In this document: positions 1 through 7,975 of the stretch, in pieces
Numbering within the stretch: position 1 is the first letter of the stretch
How the letters are laid out: the number at the start of each line of letters is the position of its first letter
DNA from: Elioraea tepida
GTDB lineage: Bacteria; Pseudomonadota; Alphaproteobacteria; Acetobacterales; Acetobacteraceae
Reading direction: 5' to 3'
Length of the DNA: 64,000 bases
Assembly (NCBI RefSeq): GCF_019203965.1
Contig: NZ_CP076448.1
Span: 2,619,001 to 2,683,000 of the forward strand
Program-made: the position numbers and the translations under genes
The notes under the pieces: generated by a model
What the model was told of the DNA's origin: nothing
The model's database searches: none
Seen by the model: the letters and a program-made list of their open reading frames with translations, nothing else

Positions 1-1158
1 GGCGATGTCCATCAGGTCGATGTGGCCCAGCTTCCGCACGAAGCCGTTTGCATCCGTCTGGGCGAGGTCGACCACATAGACGCGCTTGAACCGTGCCGGG
101 TTCGGGAAGCAGTCCGGGCGCGGCTGGTTCGGCGCGGGGCAGGCGAGCGAGGGGTCGCCCTCGCCGTCGTCACGCTCGATCACGAGCGCCCGCGTGGCGT
201 CGATCATGTTGAAGTCGCCGATCGCCGTCGCCCCCTGCTCGAGCGCGTACTTGACGCTGCGCCCGGTCCAGCGTCCGGCCGCTGTGTCGAACTCGAGCAC
301 GCGGAGGAAGCGGCCCTCGGATTGGCCCTCGGCGGTGAGGATTGGCTTCTCGAGCATCGCCCAGAGCCGGGTTCCGTCCGGTGTGGCGGCGAGGCCCTCG
401 AAGCCACCGCTGCGCGGCACGCGCCAGTCGCGCCCGGGGGCGGCCGGCTGCACGAGCCCGGGATGGTCAGGGCTGCGGAGCACCTGGCCGTCGAGCATCG
501 TCTCGAACAGGCCGGTGACGCGGCCATCGAGCGTGGCGCGGATCAGGTAGGGGCCGAACTCGTCGCCGATCCACACCGTATCTCCGATCACCTGGATCGA
601 CTCCGGGTCGAAGTCGCCGCCCGTGAGGTAGCGCTCGCGGGTGCCCTCGTTGACGATCCGGAAGGGGATCACCCGGTCAGGGTCGCGCAGGAAGATGCGC
701 TCGCGCACATCCACTGCACCGCTTGCCCAGTCCGGCATCACGCGCACGAAGAGTAGGAGCGCGTCGGGGCTGTTGCGCTTGTTGCCGAAGCCGTTATCGA
801 TGATCGCGTAGAACGAGCCGTCGGCGGCGCGGCTGCGCGAGAAGCCGGAGAAGCCCTGGAGCGGCTGTCCGATGAAGGGGAAGGAGATGCCGGTCGCGCG
901 GTTGCCATGCAGCGCTCCGGTCGTTCCCATCACGCTCATCGGGCGGTCATTGCGCAGGTTTCCGGGCCCGGCGAAGCGGCCGCTCATCATCGCCTCGGCC
1001 GGGGCATCCGCAGGCGGAAGGTGCAGGCTGAAGGCGGGGAGCAGCGCATGGCCGGCAAGCCGCGCAGGGAAGCGCTGGTCGGCTTCGGCCGGCGTGGCGA
1101 GGATCGTGGCGGCGAGGAGGCTCGCGGCGAGGCCCTGAGCGGTCTGGCGAAGGCGCAT
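1..1158 (-). CDS. Phytase-like esterase, secreted (5' part)
   Basis: This reading frame starts at the ATG at 1158 and stays open to base 1, so the C-terminus lies outside the window (386 codons visible). The protein starts MRLRQTAQGLAASLLAATIL and has an Ala-X-Ala type signal peptide ending near residue 26, so export is expected. The mature part resembles the 'esterase-like activity of phytase' family (PF13449-type propeller). Family-like segments are FSGFSRSRAADGSFYAIIDNG near residue 100, GDTVWIGDEFGPYL near 190 and GFEGLAATPDGTRLWAMLEK further on. The substrate is unknown, and the family is often annotated only as phytase-like. It is divergent from the LysR fragment at 1297, which may once have regulated it. 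Family call is fairly sure, substrate is not. Confidence 0.8.
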   Translation of the reverse strand, partial: MRLRQTAQGLAASLLAATILATPAEADQRFPARLAGHALLPAFSLHLPPADAPAEAMMSGRFAGPGNLRNDRPMSVMGTTGALHGNRATGISFPFIGQPLQGFSGFSRSRAADGSFYAIIDNGFGNKRNSPDALLLFVRVMPDWASGAVDVRERIFLRDPDRVIPFRIVNEGTRERYLTGGDFDPESIQVIGDTVWIGDEFGPYLIRATLDGRVTGLFETMLDGQVLRSPDHPGLVQPAAPGRDWRVPRSGGFEGLAATPDGTRLWAMLEKPILTAEGQSEGRFLRVLEFDTAAGRWTGRSVKYALEQGATAIGDFNMIDATRALVIERDDGEGDPSLACPAPNQPRPDCFPNPARFKRVYVVDLAQTDANGFVRKLGHIDLMDIA

Positions 1159-1296
1159 GATCGTTCGGTCCTTTTCGGTGGATGAAACGCGCCGTGGGCA
1201 TACTCGCGTGCTGTTACAGCCGCGTGGCCCGACGATGACGGTTCCGTTGCACCTGCCCGTCGCGGCGAAGGTCCCGCCGCGCCATACTGCTGTGAG

Positions 1297-1482
1297 ATGA
1301 CGGACACGCTGCGCAGCCTCGACCTCAACCTGCTGACCGTTTTTGCCGCGATCATGGCCGAACGCTCGGTCACACGCGCCGGCGAACGGCTCGGCTTGTC
1401 ACAGCCGGCCACGTCCGGTGCGCTTGCACGGCTGCGCGTGGCGCTCTGCGATCCGCTCTTCATCCGCACCGGGCGCGCTTTA
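1297..1482 (+). pseudogene. LysR-type regulator, truncated after the HTH
   Basis: The frame opens [20 protein letters not shown] and carries the typical LysR winged-helix segment ([20 protein letters not shown], then [18 protein letters not shown]). The match stops at residue 62, where IS A begins, and the last few codons of the open frame belong to the IS. The effector-binding domain (about 220 residues) is not found beyond the IS nest or elsewhere in the window. This fragment would be at most a free DNA-binding domain, and loss of function is the simplest reading. It is divergent from the phytase-like gene, a common layout for a LysR regulator and its target. Confidence 0.85.
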
Positions 1483-2380
1483 GGCTCCGGACTCATAACC
1501 GGCAAGTGACGGTTGCGGCGAGGTAGACGGCGCTGAGGAAGACGTCTGCGCGTCGGTCGTATCGCGTGGCGATGCGTCGGAAATCCTTGAGGCGGCAGAA
1601 GACGCGCTCGATCAGGTTTCGCTTGCGCCAGGCGCTCCGGTCGAAGGGGTGTGCTGTTTGCGGGTGGGGTTGTTCGGGATCACCGGCAGGATGCCGCGGG
1701 CGAGGAGGAAGCTGCGGATGCCGTTGCTGTCATAGGCAGCGTCGGCGATGCAGAGCTTGGCTGACGGCCAGGGAGCAAGCAGCGCCAGTGCCACTGGCGC
1801 ATCGCCGTGCTGGCCGGCGGTCAGTTCGAAACCGATCGGGCGGCCAAGATGATCGGTCAGCGCGTGGATCTTGGTGGTCCGCCCGCCCCGCGGCGGGCCC
1901 CATCGCGGCTTGCCGCGATGGGTTCCGCGACCGCCCGATGGCTTGCGCGCGCTCCCCCCTTTTCCACCCCCGGCGCTGCGATGGGCCTTCACATGGCTGC
2001 TGTCGAGCAAAAGCTCGGCCGGCGGGCCGCCAGCCCTGGCGAGCGCGCGGAACACGCGCTGCCACACGCCCTTGGCTCTCCAGCGCACGAAACGGTTGTA
2101 CAGCGTCTAGCGCGGGCCGTAGACAGCCGGCGCATCGACCCACCGACCACCAGAGCGCAGCACATGGACGATGCCGCTGATCACACGCCGGTCATCCACC
2201 CGAGGCTTGCCGCGTCTCTCCGAAGGCAAGAGCGGCGCAAGCCGCCGCATCTGCGCCTCGCTCAGAGAGACACAGATCGCTCATCCCGGTTCCCCTCCAT
2301 CACCGCCAAGGGAACCACCCCGAAACACACCAGCCCGCGTCGCTCAAAGAACTTTATGAACACATTATGGGTCCGGACCC
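1483..2380 (-). mobile_element. IS A: IS5-family (IS427-like) element, 898 bp, decayed
   Basis: The terminal inverted repeats are GGCTCCGGACTCATAA at the left end and GGGTCCGGACCCATAA (read inward) at the right end, 14 of 16 matching. The element is flanked by TA on both sides (1481-1482 and 2381-2382), consistent with a 2-bp TA target duplication. The right-hand TA is also the TA flank of IS B, so A appears to have inserted at the exact edge of the IS630 element. Confidence 0.8.
1493..2284 (-). pseudogene. IS A transposase, multiply broken
   Basis: The DDE transposase of an IS5/IS427-like element is readable only in pieces. The N-terminal part (LSEAQMRRLAPLLPSERRGK) has a stop just upstream in its own frame and seems shifted relative to the ATG at 2284. 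A TAG at about 2108-2110 replaces the Lys codon of the conserved YGPRKTLYNRFVRW segment. The first catalytic Asp is in ELLLDSSHVKAHRS, and the second is in KLCIADAAYDSNGI. After NNPTRK the frame shifts, and the C-terminal block with the catalytic Glu (RNLIERVFCRLKDFRRIATR) is read in another frame, ending at 1493. Three or more lesions make it inactive. Confidence 0.85.
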
Positions 2381-2382
2381 TA

Positions 2383-3445
2383 AAGCGGTTTTCCTACTGG
2401 TGTGAATAGCCGCAGTTGGTGATGTATTTTCGGCATTCGTCTGGGGCGAAGGCGTCGAGCACGCTGCCGATGGCGTTTCAGAGGCCATCGACGGTGCGGC
2501 GTGCGGCGGTGCGAAGCAGGGCCTTCAGCTTGGCGAAGAACTGCTCGATCGGGTTCAGGTCTGGGCTGTAGGGTGGCAGGAAGAGCAGGCGCGCGCCGAC
2601 TGCCTCGATGGCTTCGCGAACGCCCTTCACCCTGTGGCTGCCGAGGTTGTCGATCACCACCGTGTCGCCCGGGCGCAGGCTTGGTGCCAGGAACTGCTCG
2701 ACATAGGCGCGGAAGCTTGGGCCGTTGATTGCGCCGTCCAGCACGAGGGGTGCAACAACTCCGTCGGCGCGCAGCCCGGCGAGGAAGGTTGTGGTTTTCC
2801 AGAGGCCATGCGGCACGGCCGCGACGACGCGCTGCCCGCGCGGCCCGCGCGCCATGCGGCGGGTCATGTTCGTGCTGGCCCAGGTCTCGTCCACGAAGAC
2901 CAGGCGCTCGGGATCGAGGCTCGGCTGCATCTCGCGCCAGGCGGCGCGGGCGGCGGCTACGTCCGGGCGGTCCTGCTCGGCGGCGCGGACCGACTTTTTT
3001 TCAGCGTCAGCCCAAGCCGCGCCAGCGCCCGCCAGACCGTCACCAGAGAGACCGCGACACCGCGCTCGGCCAGCAGCCAGCCGCGCAGTTCGCCAAGTGT
3101 GGCATCCGGCTGCGCAGCCACACGCTCGCGCAGCGGCGCAAGATGCGCGGCGATCTTCGACGGCGGCCGACCCGTCCCACGCCGCGCCACCGTCTCGCCC
3201 GTCTCGTCCCGCTGCTGGCGCACCTTCACGACGTAGGACGGGCTGACCATCAGCCGCTCGGCCACCTCGCGCACGCTCGCCCCGCCATCACAGGCCGCGA
3301 GCACCCGTCCCCGCAGGTCCGGCCCATAGGCTTGTCCCCGACGCCACCCCATCTCCGCCTCCAGCTCATCGCCAGAGGCCTACGAATCACAGATCAGGGC
3401 CGCGCCGGAATCCCCAAACCGATTCCACCAGCCAGAAATCGACTC
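2383..3445 (-). mobile_element. IS B: IS630-family element, 1,063 bp
   Basis: The outer ends were inferred from imperfect inverted repeats: AAGCGGTTTTCCTACTGGTG at the left, and at the right (read inward) GAGTCGATTTCTGGCTGGTG. TA dinucleotides flank both ends (2381-2382 and 3446-3447), as expected for IS630/Tc1-like insertion. The left flank is the LysR fragment (with IS A interposed), but the right flank is the truncated IS C. The two flanks therefore do not reconstruct one uninterrupted target. Confidence 0.75.
2394..3352 (-). pseudogene. IS630 transposase of IS B (frameshift plus premature stop)
   Basis: orfA (2957-3352, starting MGWRRGQAYGPDLRGRVLAA) is the helix-turn-helix half and ends [14 protein letters not shown] run of seven A on the coding strand (T7 at 2995-3001) allows a -1 shift that restores [14 protein letters not shown] and joins orfB. 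orfB carries the DDE core: [26 protein letters not shown] and [24 protein letters not shown] at 2478-2480 stands where TVDGLW would be expected. The family-like tail (AIGSVLDAFAPDECRKYITN) continues in frame to a natural stop at 2394-2396. The A7 shift may be programmed, whereas the UGA is probably a disabling mutation that removes about 28 residues after the catalytic Glu. Confidence 0.8.
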
Positions 3446-4040
3446 TAACCAGTCCTCGCGCGTGCCGCCGTCGCGCAGGATCTGCTCCTCTTTCGTCAGG
3501 CGCAGTCGCCGAGCCTCGACCACGGTCGCCTCGACGATCTCACGGCGCATGGCGAGAAAGCTGCGCTCAGCCAACATCTCGTCGAAGCGCACGAACAACC
3601 TCGTCAGCGCGCCCGGGCGCATCAGCGGTTCGCAGTAGAGCCAGATCTGATTGGCGTAAGGCACGGCGCTTCCTGCAGCGCCACGCCCGCAACGCGCAGG
3701 ACGCTCAAGCGGTCGCGCAGCTGGTCTTCGGCCCGGTCATCCGACAGCGTCTCGTGGGCCCGCAGCACGAGGATGCGGACTATCAGCACCGCATCCCAGG
3801 GCGGGCGTGCGCCGCGGCAGCGGTCCGCGCACGGCAGCGCCGCCCCCAGCTCCGCGCGGAACGCCTCGAGCTCCACCACGGCGCGCAGCCGTGCCAGGCA
3901 ATCGACAGAGGCCGAACGCCACCCCAAGCGTTCCTTCACGTCAAACAACCCGGACTGTCCCGCCATCCGCCGCTCCCGCTGTCACCAGCAGAAGCGAACC
4001 AGCCCGCAGCCGTCAGCGCCAGTGGTTTTTCGAGGTGTCC
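3446..4040 (-). mobile_element. IS C: IS5-family remnant (5' two-thirds)
   Basis: The remnant has one probable native end at about 4040 (read inward GGACACCTCGAAAAACC). Its other end is destroyed where IS B abuts at 3445. It encodes the N-terminal half of an IS5-type transposase: MAGQSGLFDVKERLGWRSAS from 3966 to about 3660, then, after a frameshift, MPYANQIWLYCEPLMRPGAL continuing to about 3450 (RFDEMLAERSFLAMRREIVE). The third catalytic block is missing. The element is inactive. Confidence 0.75.
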
Positions 4041-4162
4041 TTTTGGTATTATGGTAGAGCACATGGTTCTCGGCTCACCTTCTTCCCAAGGACTAGGCAC
4101 GGTCGAGATCGAGAGACATCACTGCGGTTCAAAACTGGGGCAATCCTAACCAGCGCACGATA

Positions 4163-4579
4163 ATGATATCTGGACACCCTACTCTGAATCAGCAAGTAAC
4201 ATTTCTCTATTCCGAGGACGTCGAGGCTTCGTGGCGGTTTTATTCTGAAATACTCCGTTTGCCTCTGATCCAGGATCAGGGTACGTGCCGGATTTACGAG
4301 GCAGCACCGGGCGGTCGAGCCTTCCTAGGGATCTGCCGCGCCAAGGCGCCGCGGGCCACTATGGATCCTCGCGTCGAGGGAGGTGTAGTGATTACCTTCA
4401 TCGCGGATGATGTCGACTGTTGGTATGAGTACTTAAAAGCTCGAGGGGTGGAGATCCCCTACCCACCTACCTTCAACGAGTTTTATCGAGTGTATCACTT
4501 CTTTTTCCAAGATCCGGCGGGCTACACGCTCGAGATCCAGCGCTTCGAACGACCCGACTGGGTAGATCCACCTTGCTAA
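4163..4579 (+). CDS. VOC-superfamily (glyoxalase/dioxygenase-like) protein
   Basis: The 138-residue protein has the vicinal-oxygen-chelate fold pattern. An N-terminal strand/helix unit (VTFLYSEDVEASWRFYSEIL) is followed by EGGVVITFIADDVDCWYEYL and ends in FFFQDPAGYTLEIQRF, whose Glu is the usual metal-ligand position. VOC proteins include glyoxalase I, extradiol dioxygenases and antibiotic-binding proteins, and nothing here settles which. The ATG at 4163 follows an in-frame stop, and no good Shine-Dalgarno sequence is visible. The gene is richer in A+T than its neighbours and lies between the IS nest and a convergent transporter gene (3-bp gap), so it may have come in with mobile DNA. Confidence 0.75.
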   Translation: MISGHPTLNQQVTFLYSEDVEASWRFYSEILRLPLIQDQGTCRIYEAAPGGRAFLGICRAKAPRATMDPRVEGGVVITFIADDVDCWYEYLKARGVEIPYPPTFNEFYRVYHFFFQDPAGYTLEIQRFERPDWVDPPC

Positions 4580-4582
4580 CTT

Positions 4583-5914
4583 TCAGTTTCTAAACATTGT
4601 TGACGGCAGCCAGGTGGCGATGCCCGGAAAGACGGTCACCAGCGCCACGGCAGTGCACATCAACAGAAAGAAGGGGAGCGTGTTTCGTGCGATCGAGAGG
4701 ATGTTCTCCCCCGTTAGCCCTTGCAGGACGAACAGGTTGAAGCCGACGGGAGGCGTGATCTGCGCCATCTCGACAACGAGGACGATGAAGATCCCGAACC
4801 AGAGCAGATCGAACCCCGCCCCCTGGATGATCGGCAGAACGACCGTGACGGTGAGCACGATCATGCTGACGCCGTCGATCACGCAGCCGAGCAAGATGTA
4901 GACCCCCGTGAGTGCGGCGATGATCAGGTACGGGTGAAAGCCCTGCGCGCCGACCCACGCCGCCATCGCCGCGGGGATTCGGGTATAGGCCATCGCCTGT
5001 GTCAGAAAGGCTGCGCCGGCGAGGATGAAGTTGATCATGCAGGAGAGCCGGACTGCTCCCATCAGACTGTTGCGAAATGTCGTCAAGGTGAGCGTTCGCT
5101 CCCACGCCGAAAGCGCCAGAGCGCCGATCACGCCCATCACCGCGGCCTCCGTTGCGGTGGCAATCCCGCCATAAATTGAACCGAGAACAGCAAGGATCAG
5201 CAGCAGAACCGGGATCAGCGCGCCGCTTTCGGCGAACTTGCGGGCGAGCGACAAGCGCGGCCCGGGAGGAGGCGTAAGCCGCGGGTTCAGCAACGACCAG
5301 ACCATGATATAGCCCGAGAACAAAGCAACCAGCATCAACCCGGGCAGAATGCCCGCGATGAAGAGCCGCACGATCGAGACATCGGCCGCCACCCCGTAGA
5401 CGATCATGACGATCGAGGGCGGAATCAGCAGGCCGAGCGTGCCGGATCCAGCGAGCGAGCCGATCGCCATGGGCCGGTAATACCCACGCTCAAGGAGGGT
5501 CGGCAGGCTCATCTTGCCGACCGTTGCGGCCGTTGCAGCGGAGGAGCCGGAAACGGCTGCGAAAATGCCGCAGCCGATCACGTTCACGTGCATCAGCCGG
5601 CCGGGAAGGCGCTCGACCCACGGCGCGAGGCCGCGGAACATGTCCTCCGAGAGTTTTGTTCGGAATAGGATCTCGCCCATCCAGATGAACAGCGGCAGGG
5701 CGGCCAGCGTCCAGGACGCCATGGCCTGCCACACCGCCGTCCCTAGAACCTTCTCCACCGGAAAGGCGTTGAAGGAGGGGAAGACAGCCGGAAGGACAAC
5801 GATGCCGACAAGCCCGGTAAGCATGAGGGCGAATCCGATCCAAATGCCGAGACCGAGGAAGAGGAAAAGGGTCGCGAGCAGGATGACGCCTGCTTCGGTC
5901 AGGGCGACGTCCAT
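4583..5914 (-). CDS. dctM: TRAP transporter large permease (DctM-type)
   Basis: The 443-residue membrane protein belongs to the DctM family, the large permease of tripartite ATP-independent periplasmic transporters. It would carry an organic anion with sodium or proton symport. The start at 5914 (MDVALTEAGVILLATLFLFL) puts the first transmembrane helix where the family has it, and the longer upstream frame overlaps dctQ. Family segments include GCGIFAAVSGSSAATAATVG, GSLAGSGTLGLLIPPSIVMI, GGIATATEAAVMGVIGAL and QITPPVGFNLFVLQG. It lies 4 bp after dctQ in a dctP-dctQ-dctM operon. The substrate is unknown. Confidence 0.92.
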   Translation of the reverse strand: MDVALTEAGVILLATLFLFLGLGIWIGFALMLTGLVGIVVLPAVFPSFNAFPVEKVLGTAVWQAMASWTLAALPLFIWMGEILFRTKLSEDMFRGLAPWVERLPGRLMHVNVIGCGIFAAVSGSSAATAATVGKMSLPTLLERGYYRPMAIGSLAGSGTLGLLIPPSIVMIVYGVAADVSIVRLFIAGILPGLMLVALFSGYIMVWSLLNPRLTPPPGPRLSLARKFAESGALIPVLLLILAVLGSIYGGIATATEAAVMGVIGALALSAWERTLTLTTFRNSLMGAVRLSCMINFILAGAAFLTQAMAYTRIPAAMAAWVGAQGFHPYLIIAALTGVYILLGCVIDGVSMIVLTVTVVLPIIQGAGFDLLWFGIFIVLVVEMAQITPPVGFNLFVLQGLTGENILSIARNTLPFFLLMCTAVALVTVFPGIATWLPSTMFRN

Positions 5915-5918
5915 CGTC

Positions 5919-6449
5919 TCAGAGCTCTTCCGACGCCTTCTCGAGCGCCGTCTCGCTGCCACGCCGATAGGACGGCATGCCGCCTTGGAGCAAAACAACG
6001 AGGTCATCGATGAGCGCGATCGCAAACACGAGGGCGCCCGCCGCCATGAAGCTCTGCGGCATCCACAGCGGCACGGCCAGCATGCCCTGCGCCACTTCCT
6101 CAAACGTCACGCTGTCGGAGACAAGATCGACAGCTGCCCAGGCGAACAGAAGCGACATGCACGCTGCTGCCGCGAGGGCGACCGCCTCGATCACTGTACG
6201 CGCCCTGCCGCGCACGCGGCCGATCAGGAGGTCGACCCTGATATGCGCACCATGCCGGAAGGCATAGGCGAGCGGTAGCATGGCACAGGCGGCCATGGAG
6301 AAGGCGGTGAGATCGTCGCCGCCGGGCAGGAGACCTCCGACCTGCCGCAGCACGACCTGCGCAAGGATGAGCCCGCCGACGGCCAGAAGCGCGACAGCGC
6401 CGGCAATCCCACTCGCCCCGTACAGGGTGTCGAGCGAGCGGCGAAGCAT
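5919..6449 (-). CDS. dctQ: TRAP transporter small permease (DctQ-type)
   Basis: The 176-residue protein has four predicted membrane helices and the DctQ signature region (LAYAFRHGAHIRVDLLIGR), typical of the small membrane subunit that binds the large permease. The start is taken at 6449 (MLRRSLDTLYGASGIAGAVA), since the longer open frame overlaps dctP. The order is dctP, 17 bp gap, dctQ, 4 bp gap, dctM, so the three genes should be co-transcribed. Confidence 0.88.
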   Translation of the reverse strand: MLRRSLDTLYGASGIAGAVALLAVGGLILAQVVLRQVGGLLPGGDDLTAFSMAACAMLPLAYAFRHGAHIRVDLLIGRVRGRARTVIEAVALAAAACMSLLFAWAAVDLVSDSVTFEEVAQGMLAVPLWMPQSFMAAGALVFAIALIDDLVVLLQGGMPSYRRGSETALEKASEEL

Positions 6450-6466
6450 CACCGCCGCGCCTTGGG

Positions 6467-7480
6467 TCAGGCAGCCCGGGCGATCGCCGCGCGATAGGCC
6501 TCGATCAGCGCCCGGCCATCCGGCCCGGCCTTCTGAAGCCACTCATCGACCATGATGTTGCCGATACGCGCGAGGTCTTCCATCAGCTTCTGCGGCGCCG
6601 GGTCAGTCACGATCATGCCGCGTTCAGCGAGCTGGCGTTGGCGTGACACTTCCTGCTCCTGCGCAAGATCCCAGCCCCTCTGTTCGGCACGTTCGGCAGC
6701 GTTCCGGATAGCCGTCTGTGCCGCTGCGGGAAGGCTGTTAAGCGCGCGCGTGGAGCAGAACACGGCGTTCTTAGTGCGCGTGAAACCGACCGGAACGAAG
6801 TACTTCACGTAGTCCCAGGCCTGGCTGTCGACCCCGGTAGCGGCGGATGTAACCATGGCATTCACGACGCCGGTGGCGAAAGCCTGAGCCAGTTCGGCCA
6901 CCTGAACGAGCGTCGGGGTGGCACCCACAAGCGTTGCGAATCGTTGCGTTGCCGCGTTGAAGGTGCGGAACTTCGTCCCCTTCAGGCCCTCGAGGCTCGT
7001 CAGCGGCGCGTTGGTGTAGAACCCCGACTGGGGCCAGGGAACCATGTAGAGCAGGGTGAGGCCCTGGCGCGCGAACCGCGCCTGGATGTAGGGGCGCTGC
7101 AAGCCGTTCAAGACCCGTGCCTGCGTGAAGTTGGTGACAAGCATCGGAATGCCGTCGACCTCGAACATCGGGTCCTCGTTCCCGTAGGCAGAGAGAAGGA
7201 TCTCGCCCATCTGCACCTGACCGGTCTGAACGCCGCGCTTGATCTCCGGCATCCGGAGAAGCGACGCATTCGAGTGGACCACAATGCTGAAGCCTGGGAC
7301 GGCCGACTCGATCTCCTTGACGAACTCGCGGATGTTCTGAGTGTGGAAGTTCCCATCCGGGTATGGCGTGGCAAACTGCCAGCGTGTACGCTGAGCTGCA
7401 GCATCGGAGGGAAACAGGCCGGAGCTCAGGGCAGCCAGAGCACTGCCCGAGGCACCCAGCAGAAGTGAGCGGCGATCCAT
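6467..7480 (-). CDS. dctP: TRAP transporter solute-binding protein (DctP-type)
   Basis: This is the periplasmic receptor of the TRAP system, 337 residues. The start at 7480 gives MDRRSLLLGASGSALAALSS, a signal sequence ending near DAAAQ, with a short basic start. Family features include an internal GLKGTKFRTFNAATQRFATL segment, in which the conserved Arg of DctP proteins contacts the substrate carboxylate, and a GVVNAMVTSAATGVDSQAWD segment. The substrate is probably a carboxylate but cannot be read from the sequence. It is the first gene of the operon, and its promoter should lie in 7481-7580. Confidence 0.9.
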   Translation of the reverse strand: MDRRSLLLGASGSALAALSSGLFPSDAAAQRTRWQFATPYPDGNFHTQNIREFVKEIESAVPGFSIVVHSNASLLRMPEIKRGVQTGQVQMGEILLSAYGNEDPMFEVDGIPMLVTNFTQARVLNGLQRPYIQARFARQGLTLLYMVPWPQSGFYTNAPLTSLEGLKGTKFRTFNAATQRFATLVGATPTLVQVAELAQAFATGVVNAMVTSAATGVDSQAWDYVKYFVPVGFTRTKNAVFCSTRALNSLPAAAQTAIRNAAERAEQRGWDLAQEQEVSRQRQLAERGMIVTDPAPQKLMEDLARIGNIMVDEWLQKAGPDGRALIEAYRAAIARAA

Positions 7481-7580
7481 CACACGAAGCCCCCAAATCC
7501 GTCGTTGCGGGCGACAAACGCCCATTCACGCCAGCATGTCACAGAAAACGGGCCTCGAGCGCAAGGGGGTCTTGGAGGTA

Positions 7581-7784
7581 TCAACGGCTGGAGTCACCGT
7601 CGCCCGAGGCCTCGGCGGCGTCGAAATGGCGCTTCACCAGCGTGAACAAGAACAGCACGAAGGCGAGGAAGATGACGAGACCGGCGATATAGAACGCATC
7701 ATCCTTGGCTGAGGCGGCCATCACGAGGCCAACGAGCGCCATCAGCACGCCGAGGCTGCCGAAGATAAGCGAGGATGGGGTCAT
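7581..7784 (-). CDS. Small membrane protein translationally coupled to ccoS
   Basis: The 67-residue protein starts MTPSSLIFGSLGVLMALVGL and has two predicted membrane helices (about residues 5-23 and 31-50) with a charged C-terminus (KRHFDAAEASGDGDSSR). Its ATG overlaps the ccoS stop (ATGA, 7781-7784), so it is the last gene of the cbb3 operon and probably translated by re-initiation. I do not recognise a family. By position it could be a cbb3 assembly factor or small accessory subunit, which is an inference only. Confidence 0.7.
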   Translation of the reverse strand: MTPSSLIFGSLGVLMALVGLVMAASAKDDAFYIAGLVIFLAFVLFLFTLVKRHFDAAEASGDGDSSR

Positions 7785-7975
7785 CGCGTCGTCTCCCTCG
7801 AGGTTTCGACGTGTTGGGGGGACTGCGGCGGCGCCATCTCGTCCTCGAACAGCACCCTGGAGGCGACCGCTTCGAGATCATCGTATTGGCCGCTTCGGAC
7901 AGTCCAGAGAAATCCCGCGAGCGCGAGCCCCGCGAGCAGAAGCGACAGAGGGATGAGGAGGATCAGTGCGTCCAT
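7781..7975 (-). CDS. ccoS: cbb3 oxidase maturation protein CcoS
   Basis: The 64-residue protein starts MDALILLIPLSLLLAGLALA. It has one N-terminal membrane helix followed by the CcoS-like FLWTVRSGQYDDLEAVASRV segment and a variable tail. CcoS is needed for cofactor insertion (heme b and CuB) into CcoN in related bacteria. The start overlaps the end of ccoI by 13 bp, and the stop overlaps the next small gene by 4 bp. Confidence 0.9.
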   Translation of the reverse strand: MDALILLIPLSLLLAGLALAGFLWTVRSGQYDDLEAVASRVLFEDEMAPPQSPQHVETSRETTR

